Numbered from the stretch's first letter, positions 18,802 through 27,523 are shown. The stretch: DNA of 64,000 bases from Iningainema tapete BLCC-T55 (GCF_014698965.1 NZ_JACXAE010000039.1:1-64000); one strand, 5' to 3'. Notes: generated by a model from the letters alone, not told the origin. Program-made: numbers and translations.

Positions 18802-19056
18802 ATGGCTATTTTTGTTACGCTTAGTCCAGAATTAGAAGCATTACTGCGCGACAAAGCTGCAAGGCTTGGTCAAGATGTTGATATTGTTGCATCCCAATTG
18901 CTAACCAATGCTTTAGAGTGGGAAGTACAAGACTCAATTGAGGCGATAAAAGGTATTCAGCAGGGGTTAGATGATTTTGAAGCAGATCGGTTTCGTTCTT
19001 TTGATGAATTTGCTGAGGAACAGCGTCGCAAATATAACCTACCATCTGATTCATGA
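18802..19056 (+). CDS. Orphan CopG/RHH-like antitoxin
   Basis: 84 residues: a ribbon-helix-helix-like N-terminus (IFVTLSPELEALLRDKAARLGQDVDIVASQLLTNALEW) and an acidic C-terminus (FEADRFRSFDEFAEEQRRKYN) of the kind that wraps a RelE/ParE-type toxin. The stop overlaps an ATG (ATGA at 19053) in the coupled manner, but that frame reads only MKLARPQR before a stop at 19079. No toxin follows, so it is either a solitary regulator or another antitoxin whose partner was lost. It lies just outside the right end of the BREX-type operon. Confidence 0.7.
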   Translation: MAIFVTLSPELEALLRDKAARLGQDVDIVASQLLTNALEWEVQDSIEAIKGIQQGLDDFEADRFRSFDEFAEEQRRKYNLPSDS

Positions 19057-19104
19057 AATTGGCACGTCCACAAAGATAACTTGGTAACTGTTCACCATAC
19101 ATTC

Positions 19105-20505
19105 TTAAAATTTATCTTTTGTGAACCATTGATAAACCTTAACACTAATAGCATAGCCAATCAAAAGACTTAAACTAACAGTCAGTAATGCACCCAACCA
19201 TAAGCTAGCGACTGAGGTTTGATTTTTTCCTTGATCAAGGTATAGAGATAATGTATTCGTTACAGGTTGGGAAACTATTTGACCAACAGCAATGGCTGCA
19301 CCTACACCTGTGAGAAGTTGTCCCAGTTTCGCTTGCCGATCTCGAATGGCATCTTCACTCATACTAACTTGGGTTTGGACACTAAGCATTAGCTTTTCAT
19401 AAAGTTGAATACCAGGATTGAGAAAGCCAATATTTGCTTTCATTTGCTCTAGATAAAAAGCAATGTCTTGCTCGAACTCCGCAAAAAACATAGGAACTTT
19501 TTGTCCTATTTTTTGTTCAATTTGTTCGATACATTCTCGATAATTACTCTGATGAACTTCAACCAATCTAGCTTGGTCTTCAAGAAAGGAAAGGCGTTTG
19601 TAGTAATTAAGAGATTCTTGAGGAAGCTGGAGGAGAGAGAGTCTATCCCATTTTCGTTTAGCGTAATCTTCAGTCAGTCTTTCAATGGCTTCGTATTGCT
19701 TGGCAAGTATCTTTTTTAAAATCAAGCTTTGGGAGTAGAAAAAATTAATTTTATGATAGCTCAGTAGTAAATTTTGCAATATATTATAACCTGTATTAGC
19801 TTGGTTCTCTACTTGCTCGTCTTTATAAAGAAAAACACAGGCTAATTTTTTAGATTCAATTGAATATTCACCAAACTGATTGAGGGTGACTGTTTGGGGA
19901 TAAATATAAAAAGGACAATCTATAAATTTATTAACAATGAGTTCGTTGGTTGAGATGGTTTTGCTGTAGTAATGACTTAAACATTCTGCTGCGATGGAGT
20001 CTGTCGATTGAGAGTGAGATTGCGCCGTAAGAATGCCAGCTAAAATAACTGTTTGTCCAAGTTCAACATCAAGGGTGTTCAGGTGTTCACCCAAATTTGC
20101 AAATAATTCAAGGGGTTGCTCTCCCTGTACTGAAGGAACATATCTGGTTAGACGTAGAAAGTAGGTATCATTGAACCGACGAGCAGCAAGGCGACTGTGA
20201 ATAATACCACTTTCAAAGTACAGTCGGTCATTGTTCTTGCGGCATTCTGGCGGAACGTTGGAAAAGTCCAGAACAGTTCCATAATATTCTTTTTCAATAG
20301 AAATTAATTGCACAATATCTGAGCCACTTCTTCCCGTGCTGCTGATCAAGTGAGAAGCTATTTTATTTAAATTATCATTGAATAATTTTCGCCTTTCTTG
20401 CACAGCCTCTGGGGACTCATTAATACCATTCCGCAGCATATAATAATATAGATGCAGCGTGGGAGATACAATTTTGACTGTGAGGCTATTTTGAGTTAGA
20501 GGCAT
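19105..20505 (-). CDS. Two-TM membrane protein with CorA-like topology, third gene of CHAT operon
   Basis: 466 residues: an N-terminal mixed alpha/beta domain (1-250), a long helical stretch (about 250-390; KKILAKQYEAIERLTEDYAKRKWDRL and on), then two hydrophobic segments at about 395-423 and 431-461 joined by a short loop (DQGKNQT), and a basic tail. This order (soluble domain, long stalk helix, two C-terminal TM helices) resembles CorA channels, but no GMN motif lies between the helices, so the likeness is topological only. I do not recognise the family. The start at 20505 overlaps the upstream small gene by 20 bp. Placement behind a CHAT protease makes it a candidate protease substrate or membrane effector; this is inference. 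Confidence 0.75.
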   Translation of the reverse strand: MPLTQNSLTVKIVSPTLHLYYYMLRNGINESPEAVQERRKLFNDNLNKIASHLISSTGRSGSDIVQLISIEKEYYGTVLDFSNVPPECRKNNDRLYFESGIIHSRLAARRFNDTYFLRLTRYVPSVQGEQPLELFANLGEHLNTLDVELGQTVILAGILTAQSHSQSTDSIAAECLSHYYSKTISTNELIVNKFIDCPFYIYPQTVTLNQFGEYSIESKKLACVFLYKDEQVENQANTGYNILQNLLLSYHKINFFYSQSLILKKILAKQYEAIERLTEDYAKRKWDRLSLLQLPQESLNYYKRLSFLEDQARLVEVHQSNYRECIEQIEQKIGQKVPMFFAEFEQDIAFYLEQMKANIGFLNPGIQLYEKLMLSVQTQVSMSEDAIRDRQAKLGQLLTGVGAAIAVGQIVSQPVTNTLSLYLDQGKNQTSVASLWLGALLTVSLSLLIGYAISVKVYQWFTKDKF

Positions 20506-20929
20506 TTTGATTTCTTTGATTATTTTGACTTATAACTTCCTTCGCCCAAAGTTCCAAATATTTCCCGATATCACGCCCTTCGTTTGTGAGAATTCTTTTC
20601 GTTTCAGCTTCATCATCTGCTTCCTCACTAGGATCGCGGGATTTTTTGACAAATATATCAATGCCATCTTCATCAAGTTTGTCGTATATGTCACCCCACC
20701 ATTCTTGTAAATTTTCATTTTCTGGTAGTTGACAAAATTTGGCAATGTGATTTGCCATCACCGCCGGATTTTGGAAATCTTCTTTTGGGAGTGTGGTTAA
20801 ATAGTTAGCGATCGCAAAACGCGCTTCACTACCTAATTTCTTCTCTAGTTCGGTGTCGGGTGAAGCCAGGATTTGCTTAAAAGCTTCACACATGAAAAAA
20901 TCTGTGTCTTGGATATCACTGTAATTCAT
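20486..20929 (-). CDS. Small acidic helical protein, second gene of CHAT operon
   Basis: 147 residues, rich in Asp/Glu, with predicted helices throughout and no signal peptide or TM segment. ENENLQEWWGDIYDKLDEDGIDIFV and RDIGKYLELWAKEV are the most distinctive parts. I do not recognise a family. The start is three bases after the stop of the HEAT-CHAT protease gene and the end overlaps the membrane-protein gene, so all three are one transcription and translation unit. Possible roles are an adaptor, an inhibitor or a protease substrate. Confidence 0.7.
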   Translation of the reverse strand: MNYSDIQDTDFFMCEAFKQILASPDTELEKKLGSEARFAIANYLTTLPKEDFQNPAVMANHIAKFCQLPENENLQEWWGDIYDKLDEDGIDIFVKKSRDPSEEADDEAETKRILTNEGRDIGKYLELWAKEVISQNNQRNQNASNSK

Positions 20930-20932
20930 TTT

Positions 20933-23900
20933 CTAACAACCAGTTAATATAAATGCTGCCCAGTAATAAGGATTCTCGAAAGGAATGTCGTGCAAACGCT
21001 TCAGCGCCCTCTCCAAACGAAACTTTTCTTTTGGTTCTAGTATACTCAAATCCCAGGTCTTTGCTCGTTCTCTGAGTTCCTCTGCGGTGCAGCGACGTAG
21101 CCAGTTTTGGGCATTTTGCAAGGCAACGGCTTTATTATCTATTGTTTCTAATTGCCTGTAGAACTCATCGAAGAGGAAGGCGGTAGCAATGGAGTTCACT
21201 TTCCACTGACTGCCAATGACTGCTTTTGCACCAGCTAGCAAAAAGCTTGTTGCTAATCCCAAATGTTCATCGCTGGGTTGAAACGCATCTACAAGCCCTG
21301 TACAGCAAGCGGAGAGAGTGACTAAATCTGCGTGAGGCATCTGCAAATCACTAAAGATGCTACTTAAGGTTAAGTTCTCATCGTTGTTTTGTGAAAGCAT
21401 GAGATAGGAGTCTAGAGGATTCTCGAAATTGTACTCAGCATGACCGGAGAAATGGAAACAATGGTGACTTTCTGCAAACTGTAAAACCTGTGCTTTTGAT
21501 GCTTGTTGTCCTGTAAGAATTTGATGTTGAATAAATTGTCTGCGCTGGCGGATGCTTGATACTTCTGCTTTAACAAAAATTAAATCTTTATCTTGTGTTG
21601 GATTTTCTACGCCAATTAATGTTTTTCGAGAACGTTGGCGATTCTGACAAATTTTCCAAACTTGAAGATTGGGAACGTAGCTGACTGAAAAGCGGTCAAT
21701 CAAGCGCTGATGGTCATTTATCCATAAGGCATGAATAGGAAAGAAGTGTAAGTATTGGTGAGGAATAATAATGAGATGCTTAATTTCTGAAGGAATATAG
21801 TTTAGCAAATCTCTGAATTTAAGCTGGTCAGAAATTAGGTCAATTAAGTGGGATATTTCTCTGATTTTTATATCAACTTTTTCCTGATTTTTTTTGCTTT
21901 TTGCAGCGATACCAGTTACCCAAGCTTGTGCAAAACTTTCTAAAGAAGCTTGTTTGAGTAGTAAACTGAGGGATTTGGGTATAATTGGTGATTCTGTCCC
22001 TGGTAGAATCAGTATTGTTACCAATTTTTGGTCAGTGAAGAAGAACTCTATGATAGCTGTGTCTGAAGGCAGTAAAGCTTGAACTTCTTTGTAGGTTATA
22101 GGAGAAACCTTTGTTTTTGCAATAAACTCTGGTTCGACAACAGCAACTTGAACATACAAATTTTCTAAGGCTTCTTTAGCTTCACTCCACTTTCTCTCCA
22201 GTTCCTCTAGCTGTTGCTCGTCTAAATTTCTGCTAATGGCGTTGGTGTATTCCTGTAATCGCCTCCGTTCTGTTTGCTTTGCCTGGTTAATTTTTTCAGC
22301 CAGTTCTGATGTCACTGTTTTTGGTAAGGGCATATCTTGCTGCGATATTCGCTCTACCAGATAGCGGTTTCTAAAGATTTCTGCATAAAACAACGCACTT
22401 TTAAAGTCTTCTGTATTAATAGCAAAAGCAACAATACGTTTATATATCTCCAAATAGGAGTTCATTAAAGAGCGTCGCGTGAGAATGTCACGACCTTCTT
22501 GCAGTTTGTCCAAACAAGCAATTATGCGCTGATAACAAAACTTAGTTTTTTTATAATTATTAACGGCAAAATATTCATCTACTGTTTCTTTAACTCGCGC
22601 CACTTGAAGAAATAACAGTAGATCATCTTCTCTTTGAGTTTGTCCATCAGTAACAGAATCAATTTCTGCCAAAATCTCAGTTACTAAGTGGTGAGTATAT
22701 GCTGATTGACTAGTGTGATGAAGTGTTCTTAGTTCCTCGATAGCCTTCAGGTTGCCAATGCCAATTTTCTTCAAAATCTCGGCACTCTGTCTGCGGACAG
22801 AATAAGAATTACTAGTGTTCAGCAGTTGTATCAGTGCCGCGATTGCTTGTGCATTGCCACTGGCGATGTTCTCCAAACTTCGCGCCGCTTGCCTGCGGAT
22901 GTACTCATTTTGTGTGCTACCGAGCAGTTGTATCAGTGCTGCGATTGCTTCTGGATTGCCACTGCCGATTTTCGCCAAACTTCGCGCCGCTTGCCTGCGG
23001 GTTTCCTTATTTTGTGTGCTACCAAGCAGTTGTATCAGTGCCGTGATTGCTTCTGGATTGCCAGGGTCGATTTTCGCCAAACTCTCAGCCGCTTGCCTAC
23101 GGGTGTCCTTATCTTGTGTGCTTCCAAGTAGTTGTTTCAGCGCCGCAATGGCTTCTGGATTACCAGGGTCGATTTTCGCCAAACTCTCAGCCGCTTGCCT
23201 ACGGGTGTCCTTATCTTGTGTGCTACCGAGTAGTTGTATCAGCGCCGCAATTGTTTCTACATTGCCACTGCCGATTTCTGCCAAACTTCGCGCCGCTTGC
23301 AGGCGCGTGACTTCATCTTGTGTGCTACCGAGCAGTTGTATCAGCGCCGCAATTGTTTCTACATTGCCACTGCCGATTTTCGCCAAACTTCCAACTGCTT
23401 GCCTGCGGGTTTCCTCATTTTGTGTGCTACTAAGCAGTTGTATCAGTGCCGCGATCGCTTCTGGATTGCCAGGGTCGATTTTCACCAAACTTCCAACTGC
23501 TTGCCTGCGGGTGTCTTCATCTTGTGTGCTTCCAAGTAGTTGTATCAGCGCCGCAATGGCTTCTGGATTGCCAGGGTCGATTTTCGCCAAACTCTCAGCC
23601 GCTTGCCTGCGGGTGTCTTCATCTTGTGTGCTACCGAGCAGTTGTATCAGCGCCGCAATTGTTTCTACATTGCCACTGCCGATTTCTGCCAAACTCTCAA
23701 CCGCTTGCCTGCGGATGTCTTCATCTTGTGTGCTACCGAGCAGTTGTATCAGCGCCGCGATTGCTTCTGGATTGCCAGGGTCGATTTTCGCCAAACTCTC
23801 AACCGCTTGCCTGCGGGTGTATTCATCTTGTGTGTTATCGAGCAGTTGTATCAGTGCCGCAATTGCTTCTGGATTACCAGGGTCGATTTTTGCCAAACTC

Positions 23901-24208
23901 TTAGCCGCTTGCCAACGGGTGTATTTGTCTTGTGTGCTACCGAGCAGTTGTATCAATGCCGCGATTGCTTCTGCTTTACCACTACCGATTTCTGCCAAAC
24001 TCTCAACCGCTTGCCAACGGATGCCTTCATTTTGTGTGCTATCGAGCAGTTGTATCAGTCCCTTGATGGCTTCTGGATTGCCACTGCCGATTTTCGCCAA
24101 ACTTCGCGCCGCTTGCCAATGGGTTTGCCAATCTTGTGCGCTACCCAGCAGTGCAATGAGTCTTTTGATTTCTGCATCATTTTTCTTTGGATCGCTTTCA
24201 AAAGGCAT
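20933..24208 (-). CDS. HEAT-repeat CHAT-domain protease
   Basis: 1091 residues. Residues about 10-520 are fifteen HEAT-like repeats of 34 residues (AIAALIQLLGSTQDEDTRR then QAAESLAKIDPG). A helical linker follows (about 540-720), then a C-terminal CHAT peptidase domain. His923 (HFSGHAEYNF) and Cys968 (LSACCTGL) form the expected catalytic dyad, and GLATSFLLAGAKAVIGSQWKV matches the conserved CHAT core after the Cys. HEAT arrays are typical ligand or protein sensors. In bacteria CHAT proteases are activated by partner domains and cleave neighbouring effectors, for example in gasdermin operons (known for other families). The two downstream genes are therefore candidates. No Shine-Dalgarno is obvious before the ATG at 24208. 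Confidence 0.9.
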   Translation of the reverse strand: MPFESDPKKNDAEIKRLIALLGSAQDWQTHWQAARSLAKIGSGNPEAIKGLIQLLDSTQNEGIRWQAVESLAEIGSGKAEAIAALIQLLGSTQDKYTRWQAAKSLAKIDPGNPEAIAALIQLLDNTQDEYTRRQAVESLAKIDPGNPEAIAALIQLLGSTQDEDIRRQAVESLAEIGSGNVETIAALIQLLGSTQDEDTRRQAAESLAKIDPGNPEAIAALIQLLGSTQDEDTRRQAVGSLVKIDPGNPEAIAALIQLLSSTQNEETRRQAVGSLAKIGSGNVETIAALIQLLGSTQDEVTRLQAARSLAEIGSGNVETIAALIQLLGSTQDKDTRRQAAESLAKIDPGNPEAIAALKQLLGSTQDKDTRRQAAESLAKIDPGNPEAITALIQLLGSTQNKETRRQAARSLAKIGSGNPEAIAALIQLLGSTQNEYIRRQAARSLENIASGNAQAIAALIQLLNTSNSYSVRRQSAEILKKIGIGNLKAIEELRTLHHTSQSAYTHHLVTEILAEIDSVTDGQTQREDDLLLFLQVARVKETVDEYFAVNNYKKTKFCYQRIIACLDKLQEGRDILTRRSLMNSYLEIYKRIVAFAINTEDFKSALFYAEIFRNRYLVERISQQDMPLPKTVTSELAEKINQAKQTERRRLQEYTNAISRNLDEQQLEELERKWSEAKEALENLYVQVAVVEPEFIAKTKVSPITYKEVQALLPSDTAIIEFFFTDQKLVTILILPGTESPIIPKSLSLLLKQASLESFAQAWVTGIAAKSKKNQEKVDIKIREISHLIDLISDQLKFRDLLNYIPSEIKHLIIIPHQYLHFFPIHALWINDHQRLIDRFSVSYVPNLQVWKICQNRQRSRKTLIGVENPTQDKDLIFVKAEVSSIRQRRQFIQHQILTGQQASKAQVLQFAESHHCFHFSGHAEYNFENPLDSYLMLSQNNDENLTLSSIFSDLQMPHADLVTLSACCTGLVDAFQPSDEHLGLATSFLLAGAKAVIGSQWKVNSIATAFLFDEFYRQLETIDNKAVALQNAQNWLRRCTAEELRERAKTWDLSILEPKEKFRLERALKRLHDIPFENPYYWAAFILTGC
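22650..24185 (-). repeat. About fifteen 102-bp tandem repeats encoding HEAT units
   Basis: On the plus strand the block CGAGCAGTTGTATCAGYGCCG recurs every 102 bp from about 22820 to 24060, often with only a few substitutions per unit. The outermost units (near 22700 and 24150) are more diverged than the central ones, a pattern expected from ongoing unequal exchange in the middle of the array. Confidence 0.9.
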
Positions 24209-24409
24209 ATGAACTATGTAACTATAACAGCTTGGAATAACAAGACTGCACTGATTGTAGTAGTTTCCCTGAGTTGCAGTGAGGCATTGTTACTTGCGTT
24301 AAGCTGATTATAGCGTTGGCAAAGGTTTAGCATTCCTCATTTGTCAACAACGCTACAAATTTTCCAGATTCAGCCACCAAGAAAAACATTTTGGGGGATT
24401 TAACCAACT

Positions 24410-24925
24410 GTGACTAAAGTTGACGAACACAAAATTTGGTTTGACAAAGGCGTATCACTCCTAGAGGAGAAAAAATACGCACAAGCCCTCGACTGCTTCC
24501 AAAAGGCTATTGATATTCAACCTCACTTTATTCCTAGTTGGGTTTACAAAGGTATATCCTTAGAGCAATTGCAGCGGTACGATGAAGCTATAGATTGCTA
24601 TACTCTGGCAATTCAAATCAATCCTAACGTGGCTGACCTTTGGTACAACAAAGGGGCAACATACTGTATAATGAAGCGCTATCATGACGCTCTTACCTGT
24701 TTTGATAAAGTTCTGGAGATAGAACCATTACATGCTCTCGCTAAAACAACGCGATCGCTTGTTATAGTGATGCCATCAATCATTCCACTCACTCCCAAGA
24801 AACCTGATAAGAATAATAATCAAGAAGATTCCAGCAGTGAGGAAGTTGAAATTCCTATTCCTATACAGAGGCATCGGCAATTGCAGGATGAAGTGGGAAA
24901 GTTTTTTGAGACAGAGTTTGAATAA
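24410..24925 (+). CDS. TPR-repeat protein
   Basis: 171 residues starting at GTG 24410, with a G-rich stretch (GGGGG) about 12 bases upstream. Three consecutive TPR units cover residues 8-105 (KGVSLLEEKKYAQALDCFQKAIDIQP, then KGISLEQLQRYDEAIDCYTLAIQINP and KGATYCIMKRYHDALTCFDKVLEIEP). The C-terminal 60 residues are acidic and of low complexity. It presumably mediates protein-protein contacts. It is divergent from the HEAT-CHAT gene with 200 bp between, so the two could share a regulatory region. Confidence 0.85.
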   Translation: MTKVDEHKIWFDKGVSLLEEKKYAQALDCFQKAIDIQPHFIPSWVYKGISLEQLQRYDEAIDCYTLAIQINPNVADLWYNKGATYCIMKRYHDALTCFDKVLEIEPLHALAKTTRSLVIVMPSIIPLTPKKPDKNNNQEDSSSEEVEIPIPIQRHRQLQDEVGKFFETEFE

Positions 24926-24971
24926 TTAAGCTGTAATAAATCGGCGTTGCTGAATGAGAAACGATTAAGCT

Positions 24972-25412
24972 TTATTCTTCTTGAATTGAATCTTCCACTG
25001 GAGGATGCCGACCAATTTCCTTGTCAGCTGCACGAATATTGATAACCCGTTCTCGATTCAAGGCTAATGCACTAACAGTTGCTCGTCCAATCGGTGTCAA
25101 ACCCATAATCAACAGTCTATCCGCAGACCAGATGAAATGCTCACGCCAAAGATGTTGTCGAGGATTAAACAGCGGGACTTCTTCGTTTGATTGTGGATCG
25201 GTTGCCTTGAGTCGATTTGTCTTCCTGCGATTGCAGTGAAAACAAGCCAACGCTAAATTCTCCAAATTATTTGTTCCACCAAGCGACAATGGTATAACGT
25301 GATCTACTGTAAAGCACACATATTGCCATAGTTCAGATGCATGACAGTACTCACACAGGTAATTAGCGCGTTGACGCACTTGCTCTTGAACGGATTGCTG
25401 GAATTTTGCCAC
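24972..25412 (-). CDS. HNH endonuclease
   Basis: About 146 residues with an HNH nuclease core: the zinc-binding CEYCH, the catalytic DHVIPLSLGG, then NLENLALACFHCNRRKTN with the second Cys pair. The C-terminal half (PLFNPRQHLWREHFIW...GLTPIGRATVSALALNRERVI) is the family-specific extension of cyanobacterial stand-alone HNH proteins. The start is ambiguous: GTG at 25412 gives VAKFQQSV, and TTG at 25424 directly abuts the upstream stop. It is encoded immediately after a small acidic protein, an arrangement like toxin-immunity or toxin-antitoxin pairs, but a housekeeping role cannot be excluded. Confidence 0.85.
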   Translation of the reverse strand: MAKFQQSVQEQVRQRANYLCEYCHASELWQYVCFTVDHVIPLSLGGTNNLENLALACFHCNRRKTNRLKATDPQSNEEVPLFNPRQHLWREHFIWSADRLLIMGLTPIGRATVSALALNRERVINIRAADKEIGRHPPVEDSIQEE

Positions 25413-25424
25413 GAGAAGACACAA

Positions 25425-25703
25425 CTACGATGCTTGCTGAATTTGGGTGAGAGACAGATTACGAATAGTGCGATTAACAAAGCTTAGGTAGTCATCAATT
25501 TCTTCGTAGCAATCTAGTTCTTGTTCTTCTTGTGCGCTCAGTGGGGCATTTTGCTGTTTTTCCAATAATTCTTCAATACGATTTTGAACAGCGCTAGATG
25601 CCCGAAAGATGGGTATGCCTTCTGACAATTCAATCCGAACTGCACCCTCTTTCGGTAGGCTTGATGGAAGATTTTTGAGTTTCGGTGGTAGAGGAATGGT
25701 CAT
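25425..25703 (-). CDS. Small acidic protein coupled to the HNH endonuclease
   Basis: About 92 residues from ATG 25703 (MTIPLPPKLKNLPSSLPKEG). A longer frame to 25781 exists but its first 26 residues look non-coding. A beta-rich N-terminus (VRIELSEGIPIFRAS) leads into acidic helices (EELLEKQQNAPLSAQEEQELDCYEEIDDYLSFVNR). It is directly followed by the HNH gene with no gap. I do not recognise a characterised family; an antitoxin-like or regulatory role for the nuclease is inference from gene order. Confidence 0.65.
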   Translation of the reverse strand: MTIPLPPKLKNLPSSLPKEGAVRIELSEGIPIFRASSAVQNRIEELLEKQQNAPLSAQEEQELDCYEEIDDYLSFVNRTIRNLSLTQIQQAS

Positions 25704-25860
25704 GCCAGATAAGTGTGAATCAATCGGTGAATAGTTTGATTGTAACTGAAGGGTTGGGATACTGTGGAACGCGAATAACACCCGGTAAGCTAAGGTATGA
25801 GCAAGAAGCGATCGCCTGTTTAAAACATTTTATTACTTGTAAGTGCCTTATTAAATCCTC

Positions 25861-25998
25861 TCAATCCCATAACCTTTGAATAGGATAAGCATCAAACTTG
25901 TCATCTCTACTAATCAAAACAAGGGAGTGATTGATGGCTTGAACAATCAACATTCTATCAAAGGGAGCGCGATGATTTGATGGAAGAGTAAGCAGCTT
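25861..25998 (-). pseudogene. C-terminal remnant of a PIN-domain (VapC-type) toxin
   Basis: A 45-codon frame without start codon reads LPSNHRAPFDRMLIVQAI, then LVLISRDDKFDAYPIQRLWD and a stop. This is the typical C-terminal third of PIN toxins (H-R-D-P-F-D-R box followed by the last catalytic Asp region). The N-terminal 80 or so residues are missing. It begins within a few bases of the stop of the DUF2281 antitoxin gene, so a deletion removed the 5' part of the toxin gene and left the antitoxin intact. Confidence 0.72.
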
Positions 25999-26003
25999 TC
26001 ATA

Positions 26004-26225
26004 CTACATATATTCAGCCAAATCTTCTAATGGTTCATCAAAATCATCTGAGATAATGATTTGACCTGCCCAACTACCATAACCCCGCTCTGTTTCCATC
26101 TTTTCCTGAGATTGTTGATTATTTGGATATTTTTCTTGTAAATATTCTGCATAATGTAATAGTTCTCTCTTGAGAGACTCAGGCAGACTAATAACGACTT
26201 TCCATAAAGCTAGCTCGATAGTCAT
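26004..26225 (-). CDS. DUF2281-type antitoxin
   Basis: 73 residues: a VISLPESLKRELLHYAEYLQEKY helical N-terminus, a linker, and a C-terminal ERGYGSWAGQIIISDDFDEPLEDLAEYM, which is the common end of cyanobacterial DUF2281 antitoxins. The final segment normally occupies the toxin active site. Its partner PIN toxin survives only as a C-terminal fragment directly downstream. Confidence 0.8.
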   Translation of the reverse strand: MTIELALWKVVISLPESLKRELLHYAEYLQEKYPNNQQSQEKMETERGYGSWAGQIIISDDFDEPLEDLAEYM

Positions 26226-26514
26226 AACTTTTATTTTAACCAGATCGAGAAATAAGTATCTAATAAAAAACTGTCATTTATTTCATGATTATATCAGATT
26301 GTCAGCAATCGTAGTCTTACGACGATTGGCTTTTAGCTAGGCTAGAAGTTCTAAGTCCAAAGCCACACTATGCTGACCCCAGCAATGGCAGTTAATAAGT
26401 AGTTCTACAAAATTACGCCAACTGACAATTAAAGGCGGTAGCAGTAACAAATGTTGACACCAAGGAAAACAGATGGGTCGTTTTTCCTTGGCGATCGCGC
26501 TTGCCTCAAGTATA

Positions 26515-27423
26515 TTAGTTACTGTCAAACCAAACTTCTAAATCTCTTGCCGAAGTAAAATCTAGTAATGCCTCACCTAAATTCTCTAATTCAGTAGTTG
26601 ACAAATTTTGAATACGCTCTTGCTGTTGAGGAGGTAGCATCCCAACACGACGGCTAAGTAGGCGTAAAATCAGTGCCACAGCTTCCTGTTTCTTTCCTTG
26701 TTCGATTCCTTGTTCCATCCAACTGGTAACAATCTGCATCACTCCCTCCTGTTGTCTTTGTTCAATGCTAGCAAGTTGCTCAACAAACAGTGCTGTTTCT
26801 TGAGCATTTAGTTTGAGGTAGGTGTCAATAAACCCAGAAATTAACTGTACTTGTGCAGGGTTTAATCCCAAACTAGCAAGTAATTGTAGTGATAATAGCT
26901 TAACTCGATGACGTTCAGCTTTATCCATCTGCATCTTTGCCATTAAGGCACTGGCTACGGGATTTCTCTTGTTGACAAATTCCTGCCAATGTAATTGATT
27001 TAGCTGGATGACTGAGTAATTGAACTCCAATACAGTCTTGCCAAACAACTCTATACGATAGGAATTTGGTTCTATCTTGGTAGGTGTATCGTAAGAATAA
27101 ATGACAATAGGATAAATGGGAAGAGCATATTTTTCGCGCAAGCGAGCAAAGTAGGTGAACATCCGCTCATTGAAATTAGTTTGAGAGTAAGATTGATGTT
27201 CAATATGGATGATAAACAAAGCATCCTGACTTTTAAATGATGCTTGAACGATTAAATCAATAATTTTCTTTTCTCCCTCAGTCACATCAGTAACAACTTC
27301 TTGTGGTAAGAAGCGGAGCGAGTTTGGTTGCCAGTCCGCACTAATTTCAGGAAAGAACAATTCGATAAACTCAGGGAAGAAGTTACTGAGGAGTTGTTTA
27401 AATAGGCGGTCGTGTTCAATCAT
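26515..27423 (-). CDS. Rpn-family PD-(D/E)XK nuclease-like protein with DUF4351 tail
   Basis: 302 residues. The N-terminus MIEHDRLFKQLLSNFFPEFIELF and the core IIDLIVQASF...LFIIHIEHQS match the Rpn/transposase-31-like PD-(D/E)XK nuclease fold (Asp in IIDLI, Glu and Gln in HIEHQS). The C-terminal 55 residues (ALILRLLSRRVGMLPPQQQERIQNLSTTELENLGEALLDF) are the DUF4351 helical domain. Cyanobacteria carry many copies of this family. Rpn proteins in E. coli promote RecA-independent recombination, but the role of these cyanobacterial members is not established. No partner gene is evident. Confidence 0.85.
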   Translation of the reverse strand: MIEHDRLFKQLLSNFFPEFIELFFPEISADWQPNSLRFLPQEVVTDVTEGEKKIIDLIVQASFKSQDALFIIHIEHQSYSQTNFNERMFTYFARLREKYALPIYPIVIYSYDTPTKIEPNSYRIELFGKTVLEFNYSVIQLNQLHWQEFVNKRNPVASALMAKMQMDKAERHRVKLLSLQLLASLGLNPAQVQLISGFIDTYLKLNAQETALFVEQLASIEQRQQEGVMQIVTSWMEQGIEQGKKQEAVALILRLLSRRVGMLPPQQQERIQNLSTTELENLGEALLDFTSARDLEVWFDSN

Positions 27424-27523
27424 TGAGGAATTTTACTACCATATGTGTATAGAATAGAGTATGTTGCTCCGTAGGTCAAAAAGATTTCACTAACTGCGTA
27501 CACTGAATGTCTTCCCGCAGGTT

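Noticed and set aside
19105-20505. Membrane protein next to a CHAT protease as a bacterial gasdermin
   Set aside because: Bacterial gasdermins are about 250-270 residues, without C-terminal TM pairs. This protein is 466 residues with two C-terminal TM helices and a long helical stalk.
22815-24212. A 465-codon plus-strand frame (Cys/Leu-rich repeats) and four further overlapping frames opposite the HEAT array
   Set aside because: They are antisense shadows of the 102-bp HEAT repeats. The repeat unit is a multiple of three, so stop-free frames persist on the other strand. The HEAT-CHAT frame has recognisable domains and catalytic residues.
26337-26528. 63-codon frame downstream of the Rpn-type gene
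   Set aside because: It overlaps the end of that gene, has an odd composition (Leu/Trp/His/Cys-rich), no Shine-Dalgarno and no recognised family. It may be remnant DNA but cannot be supported as a gene.
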